Assembly: GCF_002875705.1 (NCBI RefSeq)
Contig: NZ_MCZZ01000151.1
Coordinates: forward strand, 18,583 to 82,582
Reading direction: 5' to 3'
Origin: Vibrio sp. 10N.261.45.E2
GTDB lineage: Bacteria; Pseudomonadota; Gammaproteobacteria; Enterobacterales; Vibrionaceae
Length of the DNA: 64,000 nucleotides
Shown here: positions 7,914 through 16,624 of the stretch, piece by piece
How positions within the stretch are numbered: position 1 is the first letter of the stretch
How the letters are laid out: each line of letters opens with the position of its first letter
The notes under the pieces: generated by a model
Database searches by the model: none
Told to the model about the DNA's origin: nothing
What the model saw: only the letters and a program-made list of their open reading frames with translations
Position numbers and translations under genes: made by a program

Positions 7914-9254
7914 ATGGAATCCTATTTAACTCTAATTTTATTTGGTGGCTTTTTAACGCTGTTAATTCTGGGCGCACCAATCACAGTATCACTGGCCGGC
8001 GCTTCGATGGCGGCCTATATGTTGCTCGACAAAAATCCCATCGCACTGGTACAAATCGCATTTACTTCGGTAGGTAACTTCCCGCTCATGGCACTGCCAG
8101 CCTTTGTGCTTGCGGGCGCATTAATGGAGGCGGCAGGGATCTCCAAACGTCTGGTAGATATCGCTGAAAGCTTAGCTGGGCCCGTAACAGGTGGCCTGGG
8201 CGCAGCAACCGTAATGGCGTGTCTTTTCTTTGGTGCTATCTCAGGTTCGGGCCCTGCAACAACCGCAGCGGTCGGCATGCTAATGGTGCCCGCGATGGTG
8301 AAGCGTGACTACGATAAGAGCTACGCATCGGCCGTTACAGCTGCATCCGGAGGGTTGGGTATTATCATCCCACCATCCATTCCTTTAGTTATCTTTGGTA
8401 TTTCTGCAATGGGCTTAATGGCACCACCAGAAGCCATTGCTCAACACGGCCAGTTTGCTTCTTTGTCGATCCCAAAACTGTTTGTCGCAGGGGTTGTGCC
8501 GGGCTTCATCATGGCATCGACACTTGTGGTGACCAACTACTTCATTGCTAAGCGTGAAGGCTATAAAGGACTAACTGAGACATGGTCGTTTGGCGATGTA
8601 AGGCATTACTTACGTCGCGGGTTATGGTCGATATTAGCGCCGTTCTTGATTCTTGGCGGTATCTACAGCGGTATGTTTACACCAACAGAATCCGCGGTTG
8701 TAGCGATATTCTACTCGTTGTTTGTTGGGTTGTTCATTCACCGCGAACTGTCGTTTAAAAGTGTGATGAAATCTCTGTCGACCACGACATGGATCACTGG
8801 GCGTGTGTTGTTGATCCTCTTTGCCGCTACCGTGTTTGGACGTTTGTTGATCGAGCAAAAGATCCCCGTAGTGGTGGCGGAATCGCTACTTAGTTTCACC
8901 GATAACATGTACATGGTGTGGGCGCTAACCATTACCTTGTTGTTGTTCATCGGCATGTTCATGGAAACCTTAGCGGCCATCATGATCATCGTGCCAGTGT
9001 TACTACCAATCATGTACATGCTAGGTGCTGATCCTACTCACGTGGGCATTGTGGTGGTGTGTACCTTATCGATAGGTTTTGCAACGCCGCCACTTGGAGA
9101 GAATATCTTTGTCGCCTCGGGCATAGGGGGCTCAACGGTTGAGCAGATCACCGCGAAGATCCATCCCTTTGTACTTGCTTCTGTTGTGGGTGTTTTCGTT
9201 ATCGCTTTCTTCCCACAAATTACGCTTTGGCTACCGTCCTTAGTCGGCTATTAG
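7914..9254 (+). CDS. tauM: TRAP transporter large permease subunit (DctM family)
   Basis: 446 residues, the normal length for DctM, with about a dozen membrane segments. Family hallmarks are seen: FPLMALPAFVLAGALMEAAGISKRLVDIA near residue 55, FFGAISGSGPATTAAVG near 105, ASGGLGIIIPPSIPLVIFG near 145, and IGFATPPLGENIFVASGI near 385. It forms the sodium-coupled translocation pathway. It starts 37 bp after tauL, and the next gene begins 11 bp after its stop codon, so all are probably one transcript. Confidence 0.9.
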   Translation: MESYLTLILFGGFLTLLILGAPITVSLAGASMAAYMLLDKNPIALVQIAFTSVGNFPLMALPAFVLAGALMEAAGISKRLVDIAESLAGPVTGGLGAATVMACLFFGAISGSGPATTAAVGMLMVPAMVKRDYDKSYASAVTAASGGLGIIIPPSIPLVIFGISAMGLMAPPEAIAQHGQFASLSIPKLFVAGVVPGFIMASTLVVTNYFIAKREGYKGLTETWSFGDVRHYLRRGLWSILAPFLILGGIYSGMFTPTESAVVAIFYSLFVGLFIHRELSFKSVMKSLSTTTWITGRVLLILFAATVFGRLLIEQKIPVVVAESLLSFTDNMYMVWALTITLLLFIGMFMETLAAIMIIVPVLLPIMYMLGADPTHVGIVVVCTLSIGFATPPLGENIFVASGIGGSTVEQITAKIHPFVLASVVGVFVIAFFPQITLWLPSLVGY

Positions 9255-9265
9255 GAGAGAGAACC

Positions 9266-10186
9266 ATGAATTTATCCAGAATCATCCTCATTGGTTGTGT
9301 CGTGTTTGCTGTAGTGAGTGGCATGAGTTTACGTGCCGAACACTCTGAAACAGAGAAAGAAGCCAAGCCTGTCAATGTGCTTGATATCTCAGAACCACAT
9401 GTTGTCAGCAAAGCTGAAAGAAGAGCCAAAACCTTGCTTGCGAAGGCAGTAGTCTACGTCCAAAAAGAGGGGGACGATAGCGTTAAAGATTTCATGAGTG
9501 ACCCTGAATATATCGATGGGGAGCTTTATGTGTTTGCTTTGGGCATCGATGGCCAATTCCTTGCCAGTGGCGGTTCTTCGATGGTGTTGGTGGGTGACAG
9601 TGTTTTAGATACGCAAGACGTCTACGGCAATCCTTTTTTCCGTGAAATGATAACCAAAGCGGTACACAACGGCTTCGGTGAAGTTCAGTACCATTGGACT
9701 AACCCGACCGATCGCATGGGTGAACCTAAAACGACTTTCTTTGAGCGTGTCGGTGACGTGATTGTTGCCGTGGGGTATTACCCAGAACGTTCGAGTGCGA
9801 CCGAGGCAAAGAGTTTACTGGCGAGAGCGCTGACCGCAATTGTTGAGTCGGAGCAACAAAGCCTTGCCGAGTTTAATGACGCTGAAGGCAGCTTTGTGGA
9901 AGGGGATTTATATGTGTTTGTGATGGACATGAACTCTGGAAAGCTGCTTGCACACGGTGTTTCTCCTGAACTTATCGGTCGTTCACACAGCGAAATTCTA
10001 AGCCCTGACGATAAGCCGATTCTCACTGAGATGTTAAACCTAGCCAAAGAAAATGGTCGTGGCGTTTACACCTATCGATGGTTAAACCCGCTGTCGAGCA
10101 AAGTGGAAACTAAGCACACTTACTATCGAGTGATCGACAATAAGTTGGTTGGGGTCGGTTATTACACAAATTCAAACAACACATAA
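9266..10186 (+). CDS. Periplasmic protein with two Cache-type sensor domains
   Basis: 306 residues from the ATG at 9266, preceded by GGAGAGAG and 11 bp after tauM. A hydrophobic N-terminus (IILIGCVVFAVVSGMSL) gives a signal peptide. Two tandem copies of about 125 residues follow, each with the same order of motifs: an Ala/Lys-rich helix (AKTLLAKAVVYVQKEG; AKSLLARALTAIVESE), then GELYVFALGIDGQFLASGG or GDLYVFVMDMNSGKLLAHG, then a Y-x-W-x-N-P segment and a closing VIVAVGYYP or LVGVGYYT. This is the small Cache fold known from chemoreceptors, here without a membrane-anchored output domain. Co-location with tauKLM suggests ligand binding or scavenging for the transporter or a partner sensor (inference). 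Confidence 0.75.
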   Translation: MNLSRIILIGCVVFAVVSGMSLRAEHSETEKEAKPVNVLDISEPHVVSKAERRAKTLLAKAVVYVQKEGDDSVKDFMSDPEYIDGELYVFALGIDGQFLASGGSSMVLVGDSVLDTQDVYGNPFFREMITKAVHNGFGEVQYHWTNPTDRMGEPKTTFFERVGDVIVAVGYYPERSSATEAKSLLARALTAIVESEQQSLAEFNDAEGSFVEGDLYVFVMDMNSGKLLAHGVSPELIGRSHSEILSPDDKPILTEMLNLAKENGRGVYTYRWLNPLSSKVETKHTYYRVIDNKLVGVGYYTNSNNT

Positions 10187-10200
10187 ACGCGTTTTTTCTG

Positions 10201-10235
10201 AGCCTTCAGCCCATATAGATAAAGGGCTGGGGGCT
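10201..10235 (+). terminator. Probable terminator of the taurine operon
   Basis: The stem CAGCCC (10207-10212) with GGGCTG (10224-10229) is extended by AGCC and GGCT and lies 15 bp after the Cache gene. The downstream run is A-rich rather than T-rich, so termination efficiency is uncertain. Confidence 0.45.
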
Positions 10236-10422
10236 AAAAATACCTGTTTGTGTAAAAAAGCAATTTAGTAAAATTCACACTGTGAAATTTTTGTTGTGAA
10301 ATTGCTTCAAAAATACAAGTAGTATGAAAAACATGGAAACCACACAGTAAAGAACAATTTTGAAAAGGGTCAATTGGGATGTTTGACCTAAATGAAATTT
10401 AAAGCCGTACGAGGGATAGACT

Positions 10423-10995
10423 ATGAATATGCTGACACTAGACAAAACAGAACTTCACAGAAACCATTCAACATTTATTGCTGAAGCTGTCTTTGCCGTC
10501 GAAATGGTGAAAGCAGATAAGCAACTCGAAAAACAAAAAATGGCGAAACAGTTGCTTGATACTCTATTTCCTCTGGAGACTGGTTCACACGAAGATGTAG
10601 TGAGCTATGAAATCGACTACCGACACGTTCAGGTTTATTTCAAAAATGGCGAACATACAGGACTGAAAAGAGCGAAACACTTTGTGGCTTACACTGGTGA
10701 TAAATCGAAGCCTTCAGCCATCCTTTTCCGTGATGAAAGCGGTACACACGTTGAAGTCACAATCGGCGCTCGTAAAGGCACTGGGCGTCTAGAGCTTGTT
10801 GATATTCAGGACATTCAACTAGAGACATGCACTACGTTTGGTCAAATTGAGGCTAGCCGCTCTTCTGGTATCCGTCACTGGGTTAGCTTGGTAAAAGGCG
10901 ATGATAGCGGTCGCCCTAATGCATCCAGTGAAGACAAAGAGTTCACGGCGAAAAATGGTGAAGACTATAACCTAGGTTTTTGCTTCGCGATTTAA
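10423..10995 (+). CDS. Free-standing protein resembling the alpha/beta insert domain of malate synthase G
   Basis: 190 residues. From about residue 44 it follows malate synthase G closely: LLDTLFPLETGSHEDVVSYE corresponds to the FLDESLPLENGSYQDVVAF region of the E. coli enzyme as I recall it, then FKNGEHTGLKRAKHFVAYTGD, SAILFRDESGTHVEVTIG and, at the end, EFTAKNGEDYNLG, matching the YTAADGSEISLHG region. The barrel segment that normally lies between (with DCEDS) is degenerate (GQIEASRSS), and the catalytic barrel and C-terminal domain are absent. It therefore cannot be a malate synthase; a binding or regulatory role is possible. It has its own GAGGGATAG ribosome-binding site, and terminators lie on both sides. 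Confidence 0.7.
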   Translation: MNMLTLDKTELHRNHSTFIAEAVFAVEMVKADKQLEKQKMAKQLLDTLFPLETGSHEDVVSYEIDYRHVQVYFKNGEHTGLKRAKHFVAYTGDKSKPSAILFRDESGTHVEVTIGARKGTGRLELVDIQDIQLETCTTFGQIEASRSSGIRHWVSLVKGDDSGRPNASSEDKEFTAKNGEDYNLGFCFAI

Positions 10996-11083
10996 TGTGC
11001 TGTCTTTGTAATATCCAGTGCTGCTCTGTTAGACGTAGCACTGATATCTGAACACAGATTTCTCTTTTACCTTTGGTAATTTT

Positions 11084-11110
11084 CCCCGCCCCTATAGCGG
11101 GGCTTTTTTA
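11084..11110 (+). terminator. Intrinsic terminator after the malate-synthase-like gene
   Basis: CCCCGC (11084-11089) pairs with GCGGGG (11097-11102), followed by CTTTTTT. A second imperfect hairpin (CAGTGCT with AGCACTG, about 11020-11041) lies just upstream. Confidence 0.85.
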
Positions 11111-11316
11111 TTAGAGCTATAAGTAAATTGGGCAAATGATAAAATTATCTGTAGAAAGTTTGGTAAGAATTTTACAGTGCGTCATTTTAATTTAAGGTAT
11201 TGTATTTAAAGGTTTTTGTTGTTTTATTTTATTCTGTTTTTACTGGCTTAACTATCACTATCAACGGAGGTTTGGGTAACTATTGAGCTAAAAATCCGTC
11301 AAAATGCTTTGAGCTG

Positions 11317-11480
11317 TGCTATAATGTGCGCCTTGGGATTGAGCCAGTAAGACCGAATATCACTAAATATAGTGATTTTTATCGCCTTTATTTCGGTGAT
11401 ACGGCGAGCCAATCAAGTAGTAATTGGATACGGAGAGCGTCCTTATATTCGTTGATTCGGATATGCGAACATCATAATTT
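11317..11480 (+). promoter_or_regulatory. Extended -10 promoter and structured 5' leader of the BCCT gene
   Basis: TGCTATAAT ending at 11325 is a good extended -10 element. The following leader of about 150 nt can fold: GATTG (11337-11341) pairs with CAATC (11409-11413), ACCGAA (11352-11357) with TTCGGT (11392-11397), and ATCACTA with TAGTGAT (11359-11376) forms a tight hairpin. TCGCC and GGCGA (about 11382-11386 and 11403-11407) offer an alternative pairing. The BCCT start codon has no clear Shine-Dalgarno sequence. I do not recognise a known riboswitch class. The rest of 10996-11316 holds the terminator above and AT-rich sequence. Confidence 0.5.
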
Positions 11481-13088
11481 ATGAGTTTTAAATCAAAAAA
11501 ATACAGTATTGATTCTACTGACTATCAAGTTGGTCAAGATAACGTCAGTAAATGGGGCATGGATGTCCATAACACAGTCTTCGTAGCCTCAGTAGGCTTA
11601 TCTCTTCTCTTCATCATCACTCTTCTTGCTCTTCCTCCTGCAGATGCCAAAGCGGCAATTGATTCTATCAAGGGTGCTGTTTTATCAAAGTTTGACTTCC
11701 TGTTTATGTGGGGAGCCAACATCATGCTAATTTTTGCCGTTATTCTTGCATTCTCACCTCTAGGTAAAGTTCGCCTAGGTGGCGAAGACGCGACGGCGGA
11801 CTATTCAATGTCATCTTGGATTGCGATGTTATTCGCAGCAGGCATGGGTATTGGACTTATTTTCTGGGGTGTTGCAGAGCCAACTGCGTTCTTCTCGAAC
11901 TGGTTCGGAACGCCACTCGATGCAGAACCTTTTACAGAAGCGGGCCGTGAACTGGCACTTGGTGCGACTGTATTCCACTGGGGTTTCCATGCTTGGGCTA
12001 TCTATGGCATGACGGCACTTTGTCTTGCGTATTTTGTGTACAACAAAGGTTTGCCGCTATCAATGCGCTCTGTGTTTTACCCAATTCTGGGTGAACGAGT
12101 TTGGGGTAAAACGGGTGATGTTATTGATGTACTAACGGTACTGGTTACCCTGTTTGGCCTTGCGACTTCATTGGGCTTAGGTGGTACACAAGCAGCAAGT
12201 GGTATCAGCCACGTGTTTGGCTTGGACAACAACATCTTCCTTCAGCAATCGATCATCGTTTTGATCATGGGCTTAGCGATCATCTCTGTGCTACGTGGTA
12301 TGGACGGTGGTGTTAAGTTCCTAAGTAACCTAAACATGGTTATTGCGTTCGTATTCCTTGGTCTGATCGCTGTTCTGAACTTCACTACTGTGCTTGATTC
12401 TGTCGCGACTGCTGTAACGGGTTATGCGAAAAACATCATTGCATTGAGCCAAAGCTCCGGCCGTGAAGATACAACATGGTTGCATGGTTGGACTGTGTTC
12501 TACTGGGCATGGTGGGTTGCGTATGCACCGTTCTTCGGTATGTTCGTAGCGCGTATTTCTAAGGGGCGTACGGTTCGTGAGTTCCTACTTTGCGTACTGA
12601 TTATCCCAACACTGGTAACGTCGGCTTGGATGTCGATCTTCGGTGGTGTGGCTATCGAGCAAGTAATTAATCATGTAGGACAACTTGGCCTCGACCAAGG
12701 TATCACAGACGTATCTTTAAGCTTGTTCTACATGCTAGACGCTTACCAGTTTGGTAGCATTCTATCGGTTATTGCAGTTGCATTGATCATCGTGTTCTTC
12801 GTTACAACCCTAGACTCAGGTTCTATTGTTATTGATGGTATGACGGCGGGTGGTAAGCTTGAAGTACCAGTGAAACAAAAAGTGGTTTGGGCGGTTATTT
12901 CAGGTGCTATCGCAATGGTGATGTTGTGGATTGGTGGTACTCAATCTATCCAAGCACTGCAATCGATCACGATCATTGCAGCACTGCCGTTTACGATCAT
13001 TCTTCTGATTGGCTGTTTCAGCTTGTTGAAAGGTCTACTGACTGAAGTAGATAAAGGACAGGCAAGCGTTGGCGAAACAGCGAAATAA
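11481..13088 (+). CDS. BCCT-family sodium-coupled betaine/choline/carnitine transporter
   Basis: 535 residues with twelve predicted membrane helices. Family hallmarks are visible: MLFAAGMGIGLIFWGVAEP (about residues 116-134), where the GMGIG form is typical of sodium-coupled members, ALGATVFHWGFHAWAIYG, and the signature WAWWVAYAPFFGMFVARISKGRTVREF near residue 340. Short hydrophilic tails suggest little tail-based osmosensing compared with BetT. Vibrios carry several BCCT carriers for osmoprotectants; the substrate (glycine betaine, DMSP or similar) cannot be read from the sequence. It is a single-gene unit with its own leader and terminator. The ATG at 11481 lacks a clear ribosome-binding site. 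Confidence 0.92.
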   Translation: MSFKSKKYSIDSTDYQVGQDNVSKWGMDVHNTVFVASVGLSLLFIITLLALPPADAKAAIDSIKGAVLSKFDFLFMWGANIMLIFAVILAFSPLGKVRLGGEDATADYSMSSWIAMLFAAGMGIGLIFWGVAEPTAFFSNWFGTPLDAEPFTEAGRELALGATVFHWGFHAWAIYGMTALCLAYFVYNKGLPLSMRSVFYPILGERVWGKTGDVIDVLTVLVTLFGLATSLGLGGTQAASGISHVFGLDNNIFLQQSIIVLIMGLAIISVLRGMDGGVKFLSNLNMVIAFVFLGLIAVLNFTTVLDSVATAVTGYAKNIIALSQSSGREDTTWLHGWTVFYWAWWVAYAPFFGMFVARISKGRTVREFLLCVLIIPTLVTSAWMSIFGGVAIEQVINHVGQLGLDQGITDVSLSLFYMLDAYQFGSILSVIAVALIIVFFVTTLDSGSIVIDGMTAGGKLEVPVKQKVVWAVISGAIAMVMLWIGGTQSIQALQSITIIAALPFTIILLIGCFSLLKGLLTEVDKGQASVGETAK

Positions 13089-13150
13089 AGTAACTAAGTT
13101 GTGAGTAAGTAATTTGGTCATTACTTACTTCAGACGAAGCGTTATTTCAA

Positions 13151-13183
13151 AGCTCCTTTGCACAGTGTGTAAGGGAGTTTTTT
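13151..13183 (+). terminator. Terminator of the BCCT gene
   Basis: CTCCTT (13153-13158) pairs with AAGGGAG (13171-13177), followed by TTTTTT. Confidence 0.75.
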
Positions 13184-13202
13184 ATGCTCGTTAATAAGAA
13201 AT

Positions 13203-13238
13203 AAAAAGCCACAAATGATTCATCACTTGTGGCTTTTC
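13203..13238 (-). terminator. Terminator of the M14 peptidase gene (bidirectional)
   Basis: GCCACAA (13208-13214) pairs with TTGTGGC (13227-13233); A- and T-runs on the two sides allow termination in both directions. Confidence 0.8.
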
Positions 13239-13276
13239 TCAACTTTAATCTAGTTCACTACAGTTGAATTAGTCGC

Positions 13277-14203
13277 TTATGCATTTAATTCGTTTTGAAT
13301 TACGTAATCCAAAGCACCGACTACCGCAGCAACTTGAGCGTCGTTACACTCTTCGTCTGTCACTTTATCGCTGTCCGGGTAAACCTCAGTGGTTGTTCCG
13401 TACTTACATTCTGTCACACCACCACATAAGCCAAGCTTCTTCATTGGGTAGTTAATTACACCATGTTGGGTAACTTCAGAACCAATGATCTTACCGTCCG
13501 CGTCAGCTGGTGCAATGTGGGTTACTTTTTCAACTGAAGCAATCACTGCCGCTTGGAATTCAGGCTGTGGGTTTTCTGTATCGCCAACCGTGTAGAAACC
13601 GTCTGGGATCATACCTTCAATGTACTCAATACCATCACGAGCTGCGAGTGCAGGTCGGAATTCTGTTTCATCTGAGTCCGTTGTTTCGTGTAGGTCAACG
13701 TGAACCAAGATCTTTGGTAAAGAAGCGACTAGAGCACGTAGGTTTGCTGACTCTTCTGCAGGCGTACCATCGTAGAACGAGCGGTTTGGATCAACAGCAT
13801 TAGGATTCCAACGGTTGATCACTTCGTAGCCCCAAGGGCTCACACAAGGTGCAACAACAATGTTGAAGTGCGTTGAGTATTGTTCCGCTTGAGTTTCGGC
13901 GAATTTGATCGCGCCATGCACACCACTGGTTTCGTAACCGTGAACACCACCGGTTACAAGGATAGTTGGTTTTAATGCATCCCAGTTTTTGCTCTTGATT
14001 GCGAAAAGCGGGAAGCGAGCTTCATCGTAGCTCAGCGCGCCGTATTGTTCGATGTCAAAGCGGTCTGCCAATGCTTGGATTTTGGGCACGACTTCTTGCT
14101 GGTATTCACGCTTAACGGTTCTTTGAGCGAACCATGCTTGACGTTCTGCTTGTTGCCATTTTTTTCCAGGTTCACCGATAGGGTAGCTGTATTCACTTTT
14201 CAT
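13277..14203 (-). CDS. M14-family zinc carboxypeptidase
   Basis: 308 residues. Zinc ligands of the M14 family are visible: His88 and Glu91 in TGGVHGYETSG, and a histidine in the later HVDLHETTDSDE. SPWGYEVINRWNPNAVDPNRSFYD is the substrate-side Asn-Arg segment typical of M14 carboxypeptidases. The catalytic glutamate is probably in GGVTECKYG. There is no signal peptide, so the enzyme is cytoplasmic and may trim peptides. It is transcribed alone, convergent with the BCCT gene. The exact substrate is unknown. Confidence 0.85.
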   Translation of the reverse strand: MKSEYSYPIGEPGKKWQQAERQAWFAQRTVKREYQQEVVPKIQALADRFDIEQYGALSYDEARFPLFAIKSKNWDALKPTILVTGGVHGYETSGVHGAIKFAETQAEQYSTHFNIVVAPCVSPWGYEVINRWNPNAVDPNRSFYDGTPAEESANLRALVASLPKILVHVDLHETTDSDETEFRPALAARDGIEYIEGMIPDGFYTVGDTENPQPEFQAAVIASVEKVTHIAPADADGKIIGSEVTQHGVINYPMKKLGLCGGVTECKYGTTTEVYPDSDKVTDEECNDAQVAAVVGALDYVIQNELNA

Positions 14204-14377
14204 CTATACTTTTTCTTTTATGTTCGTGAAAGATGAAGACAGACTAGTCCTGTCTAGCAGCGGCGGCAATAGAAAACACAATTTGAGACTTTATTTTTTA
14301 CAGACCCATAACTTTGATGAGTGAATTGATGGTGTAACATTTAATCAATTGTTTAATCCCCTAAAAGAGACCATAAA

Positions 14378-15283
14378 ATGGCTGGAGCAAGTTTATTAGC
14401 GCTATTGGATGACATTGCAACTGTACTGGATGATGTCGCATTGATGTCTAAGGTGGCAGCGAAAAAAACCGCTGGCGTGTTGGGAGATGACTTAGCACTT
14501 AACGCTCAGCAGGTATCAGGTGTATCTGCTGAAAGAGAAATCCCAGTGGTATGGGCGGTTGCCAAAGGCTCATTTAAAAACAAGCTGATTTTGGTGCCAG
14601 CGGCATTATTGATCAGCGCTTTCATTCCTTGGTTGATCATGCCATTGCTGTTAATTGGTGGCTTATTTCTTTGTTTCGAAGGGGCTGAGAAGATCTTAGA
14701 AAAGTTCTTCCCGCATGCCCACCAAGATGACGACAAAGGAGATGAAGATAAAACCGGTGAGTCCATTGAGGACTATGAGAAGAGAAAGGTTAAAGGCGCA
14801 ATTCGTACCGACTTCATCTTATCCGCAGAAATCATTGTGATTGCTCTGGGTACCGTGACGGGGACCAGCATCTTGACCCAGATTATTGTCGTTAGCTTGA
14901 TTGCTGTCGTGATGACGATTGGTGTCTATGGCTTGGTTGCAGGGATAGTGAAGTTGGATGACTTAGGTTTCTATCTTCAACGTACATCTGACGGTAGCTC
15001 AGTCAAAACAAAGCTTGGCAATGGGCTTGTTTCCTTTGCGCCAAAGTTAATGAAGATGCTTGCTGTTGTCGGTACGGCTGCCATGTTCTTGGTTGGTGGT
15101 GGTATCGTGGTTCATAACGTTCCTGCGATTCATCATTTGATTGAACCTATCATCATGGACTTCAGTGGGCATACGATAGCGACTGCAGTTGTTCCCACTT
15201 TGTTGAATGGCGTGATTGGTGTAGTAGCAGGGTTACTTGTTGTCGCGGTTTGGAGTGTGATAGAGAAGGTTCGCGGCAAGTAG
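14378..15283 (+). CDS. DUF808 (YedI-type) inner membrane protein
   Basis: 301 residues. The start MAGASLLALLDDIATVLDDVALM is the DUF808 signature, followed by KKTAGVLGDDLALNAQQVSG and VVWAVAKGSFKNKLILVPAALL. About six hydrophobic segments and a charged, Asp/Lys-rich loop near residues 112-140 follow. Function is not known. It is a monocistronic gene with a strong terminator shared with pyrC. Confidence 0.9.
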   Translation: MAGASLLALLDDIATVLDDVALMSKVAAKKTAGVLGDDLALNAQQVSGVSAEREIPVVWAVAKGSFKNKLILVPAALLISAFIPWLIMPLLLIGGLFLCFEGAEKILEKFFPHAHQDDDKGDEDKTGESIEDYEKRKVKGAIRTDFILSAEIIVIALGTVTGTSILTQIIVVSLIAVVMTIGVYGLVAGIVKLDDLGFYLQRTSDGSSVKTKLGNGLVSFAPKLMKMLAVVGTAAMFLVGGGIVVHNVPAIHHLIEPIIMDFSGHTIATAVVPTLLNGVIGVVAGLLVVAVWSVIEKVRGK

Positions 15284-15323
15284 GGCTTAAACAACGTCTT
15301 AGAGCGTTCCTTTCATACATATT

Positions 15324-15356
15324 AAAAAGGGTCACCATAATCTGGTGACCCTTTTT
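15324..15356. terminator. Bidirectional terminator between the DUF808 gene and pyrC
   Basis: GGGTCACC (15329-15336) and GGTGACCC (15344-15351) form a perfect 8-bp stem with an A-run before and a T-run after. It serves the convergent genes on both sides. Confidence 0.9.
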
Positions 15357-15403
15357 AGTTGAAGTGAAGTATTTACAACGTATTTACTTTGTCTTGCGAG
15401 TAC

Positions 15404-16432
15404 TTATTTTACTGACCAAGCGATCGTCTCGCCGCCACGGATTGGCACAACGATGTCGGAACCGAAAGGCATCGTTTCAGCAACGTTCCACTCTTCTTTG
15501 ACAAGAGTGATGGTGTCTGTGTTACGTGGCAAACCGTAGAAGTCAGGGCCATTGTGGCTTGCAAACGCTTCTAGGTTCTCAATCTTACCTTCTAATTCGA
15601 ACACTTCTGCGTACAGTTCAACGGCGGCGTGCGCTGTGTAAGAACCTGCACAACCACATGCTGACTCTTTTGCTCCTTTTGCGTGTGGTGCAGAGTCTGT
15701 ACCCAAGAAGAACTTCTTGCTACCGCTTGTTGCCGCATCGATAAGTGCTAATTGGTGAGTGTTACGCTTCAAGATCGGAAGGCAGTAGAAGTGTGGCTTA
15801 ATGCCGCCAACCAACATGTGGTTACGGTTGTAAAGTAGGTGGTGAGCAGTGATGGTTGCCGCTACGTTGTCGTTCGCGTTCTTAACGAAGTTTGCTGCAT
15901 CAGCGGTTGTGATGTGCTCTAGAACAATCTTAAGGTTAGGGAAGTCATTCACAATCGGAGCTAGCACAGTGTCTAGGAACTGCTTCTCACGGTCGAAGAT
16001 ATCAACATCGTGAGTGGTTACTTCACCGTGAACCAATAGCAACATATCCACTTCTTGCATTGCTTCTAGTACGTGGTAGATCTTTTGCGCTGATGTTACA
16101 CCAGAATCTGAGTTAGTCGTCGCACCCGCTGGGTAAAGCTTTGCTGCAACTACGGCGCCAGATTCTTTCGCTTTGCGAATTTCATCAGGTGTTGTGTTAT
16201 CAGTTAGGTAAAGTGCCATTAGAGGCTGGAATTGCTCGCTTGGCTGCTCTGCCATGATGCGTTCACGGTAAGCTAGAGCCATTTCGGTATCGGTTACCGG
16301 TGGGATGGTATTTGGCATGATTAACGCTCGACCATTGTAGCGGCTGATATCGCGCACTGTATCTTTTAATACTTCGCCATCGCGTAGATGAACGTGCCAG
16401 TCGTCAGGACGAGTAATCGTAAGTTGTGTCAT
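15404..16432 (-). CDS. pyrC: Dihydroorotase, type II
   Basis: 342 residues, the normal length of the E. coli-type enzyme, which closes carbamoyl aspartate to dihydroorotate in pyrimidine synthesis. Zinc ligands are visible: RPDDWHVHLRDG near the N-terminus, KLYPAGATTNSD with the carbamylated lysine, LVHGE, ITTADAA after VLEH, and GTDSAPHAKGAKE near the C-terminus. The ATG at 16432 follows GGGAGCC. A PurR-like operator lies about 60 bp upstream. The gene is alone on its strand here. Confidence 0.97.
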   Translation of the reverse strand: MTQLTITRPDDWHVHLRDGEVLKDTVRDISRYNGRALIMPNTIPPVTDTEMALAYRERIMAEQPSEQFQPLMALYLTDNTTPDEIRKAKESGAVVAAKLYPAGATTNSDSGVTSAQKIYHVLEAMQEVDMLLLVHGEVTTHDVDIFDREKQFLDTVLAPIVNDFPNLKIVLEHITTADAANFVKNANDNVAATITAHHLLYNRNHMLVGGIKPHFYCLPILKRNTHQLALIDAATSGSKKFFLGTDSAPHAKGAKESACGCAGSYTAHAAVELYAEVFELEGKIENLEAFASHNGPDFYGLPRNTDTITLVKEEWNVAETMPFGSDIVVPIRGGETIAWSVK

Positions 16433-16493
16433 TGAAGGCTCCCACCATTTGAAGTGTTTTGTAGTTGGAGCCTAAACTCGGCGAAATCTGTGA

Positions 16494-16509
16494 AAGCAAT
16501 CGCTTACGT
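16494..16509 (-). promoter_or_regulatory. Candidate PurR operator upstream of pyrC
   Basis: Read on the minus strand, ACGTAAGCGATTGCTT matches the PurR consensus ACGCAAACGTTTGCGT at 12 of 16 positions. Enterobacterial pyrC is repressed by PurR, which makes the match plausible; it has not been tested. Confidence 0.4.
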
Positions 16510-16624
16510 TTAGGCGACAGGATGATAGTGGAAAAGCACTTTCATTTCATCCTATTTTTAACTCTTCAGAGGTAGGAGCTTGTTTTTCTGCGTATTTTAT
16601 TCGGTATTTATTTTTGAAGAGGGG

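Noticed and set aside
10423..10995. Truncated malate synthase pseudogene
   Set aside because: The frame is intact, has its own ribosome-binding site, keeps both ends of the insert domain and lacks adjacent remnants of the barrel, so it looks like a functional small protein.
11337..11413. Known riboswitch (c-di-GMP, glycine, SAM type) before the BCCT gene
   Set aside because: The conserved core bases of those classes as I know them are not present.
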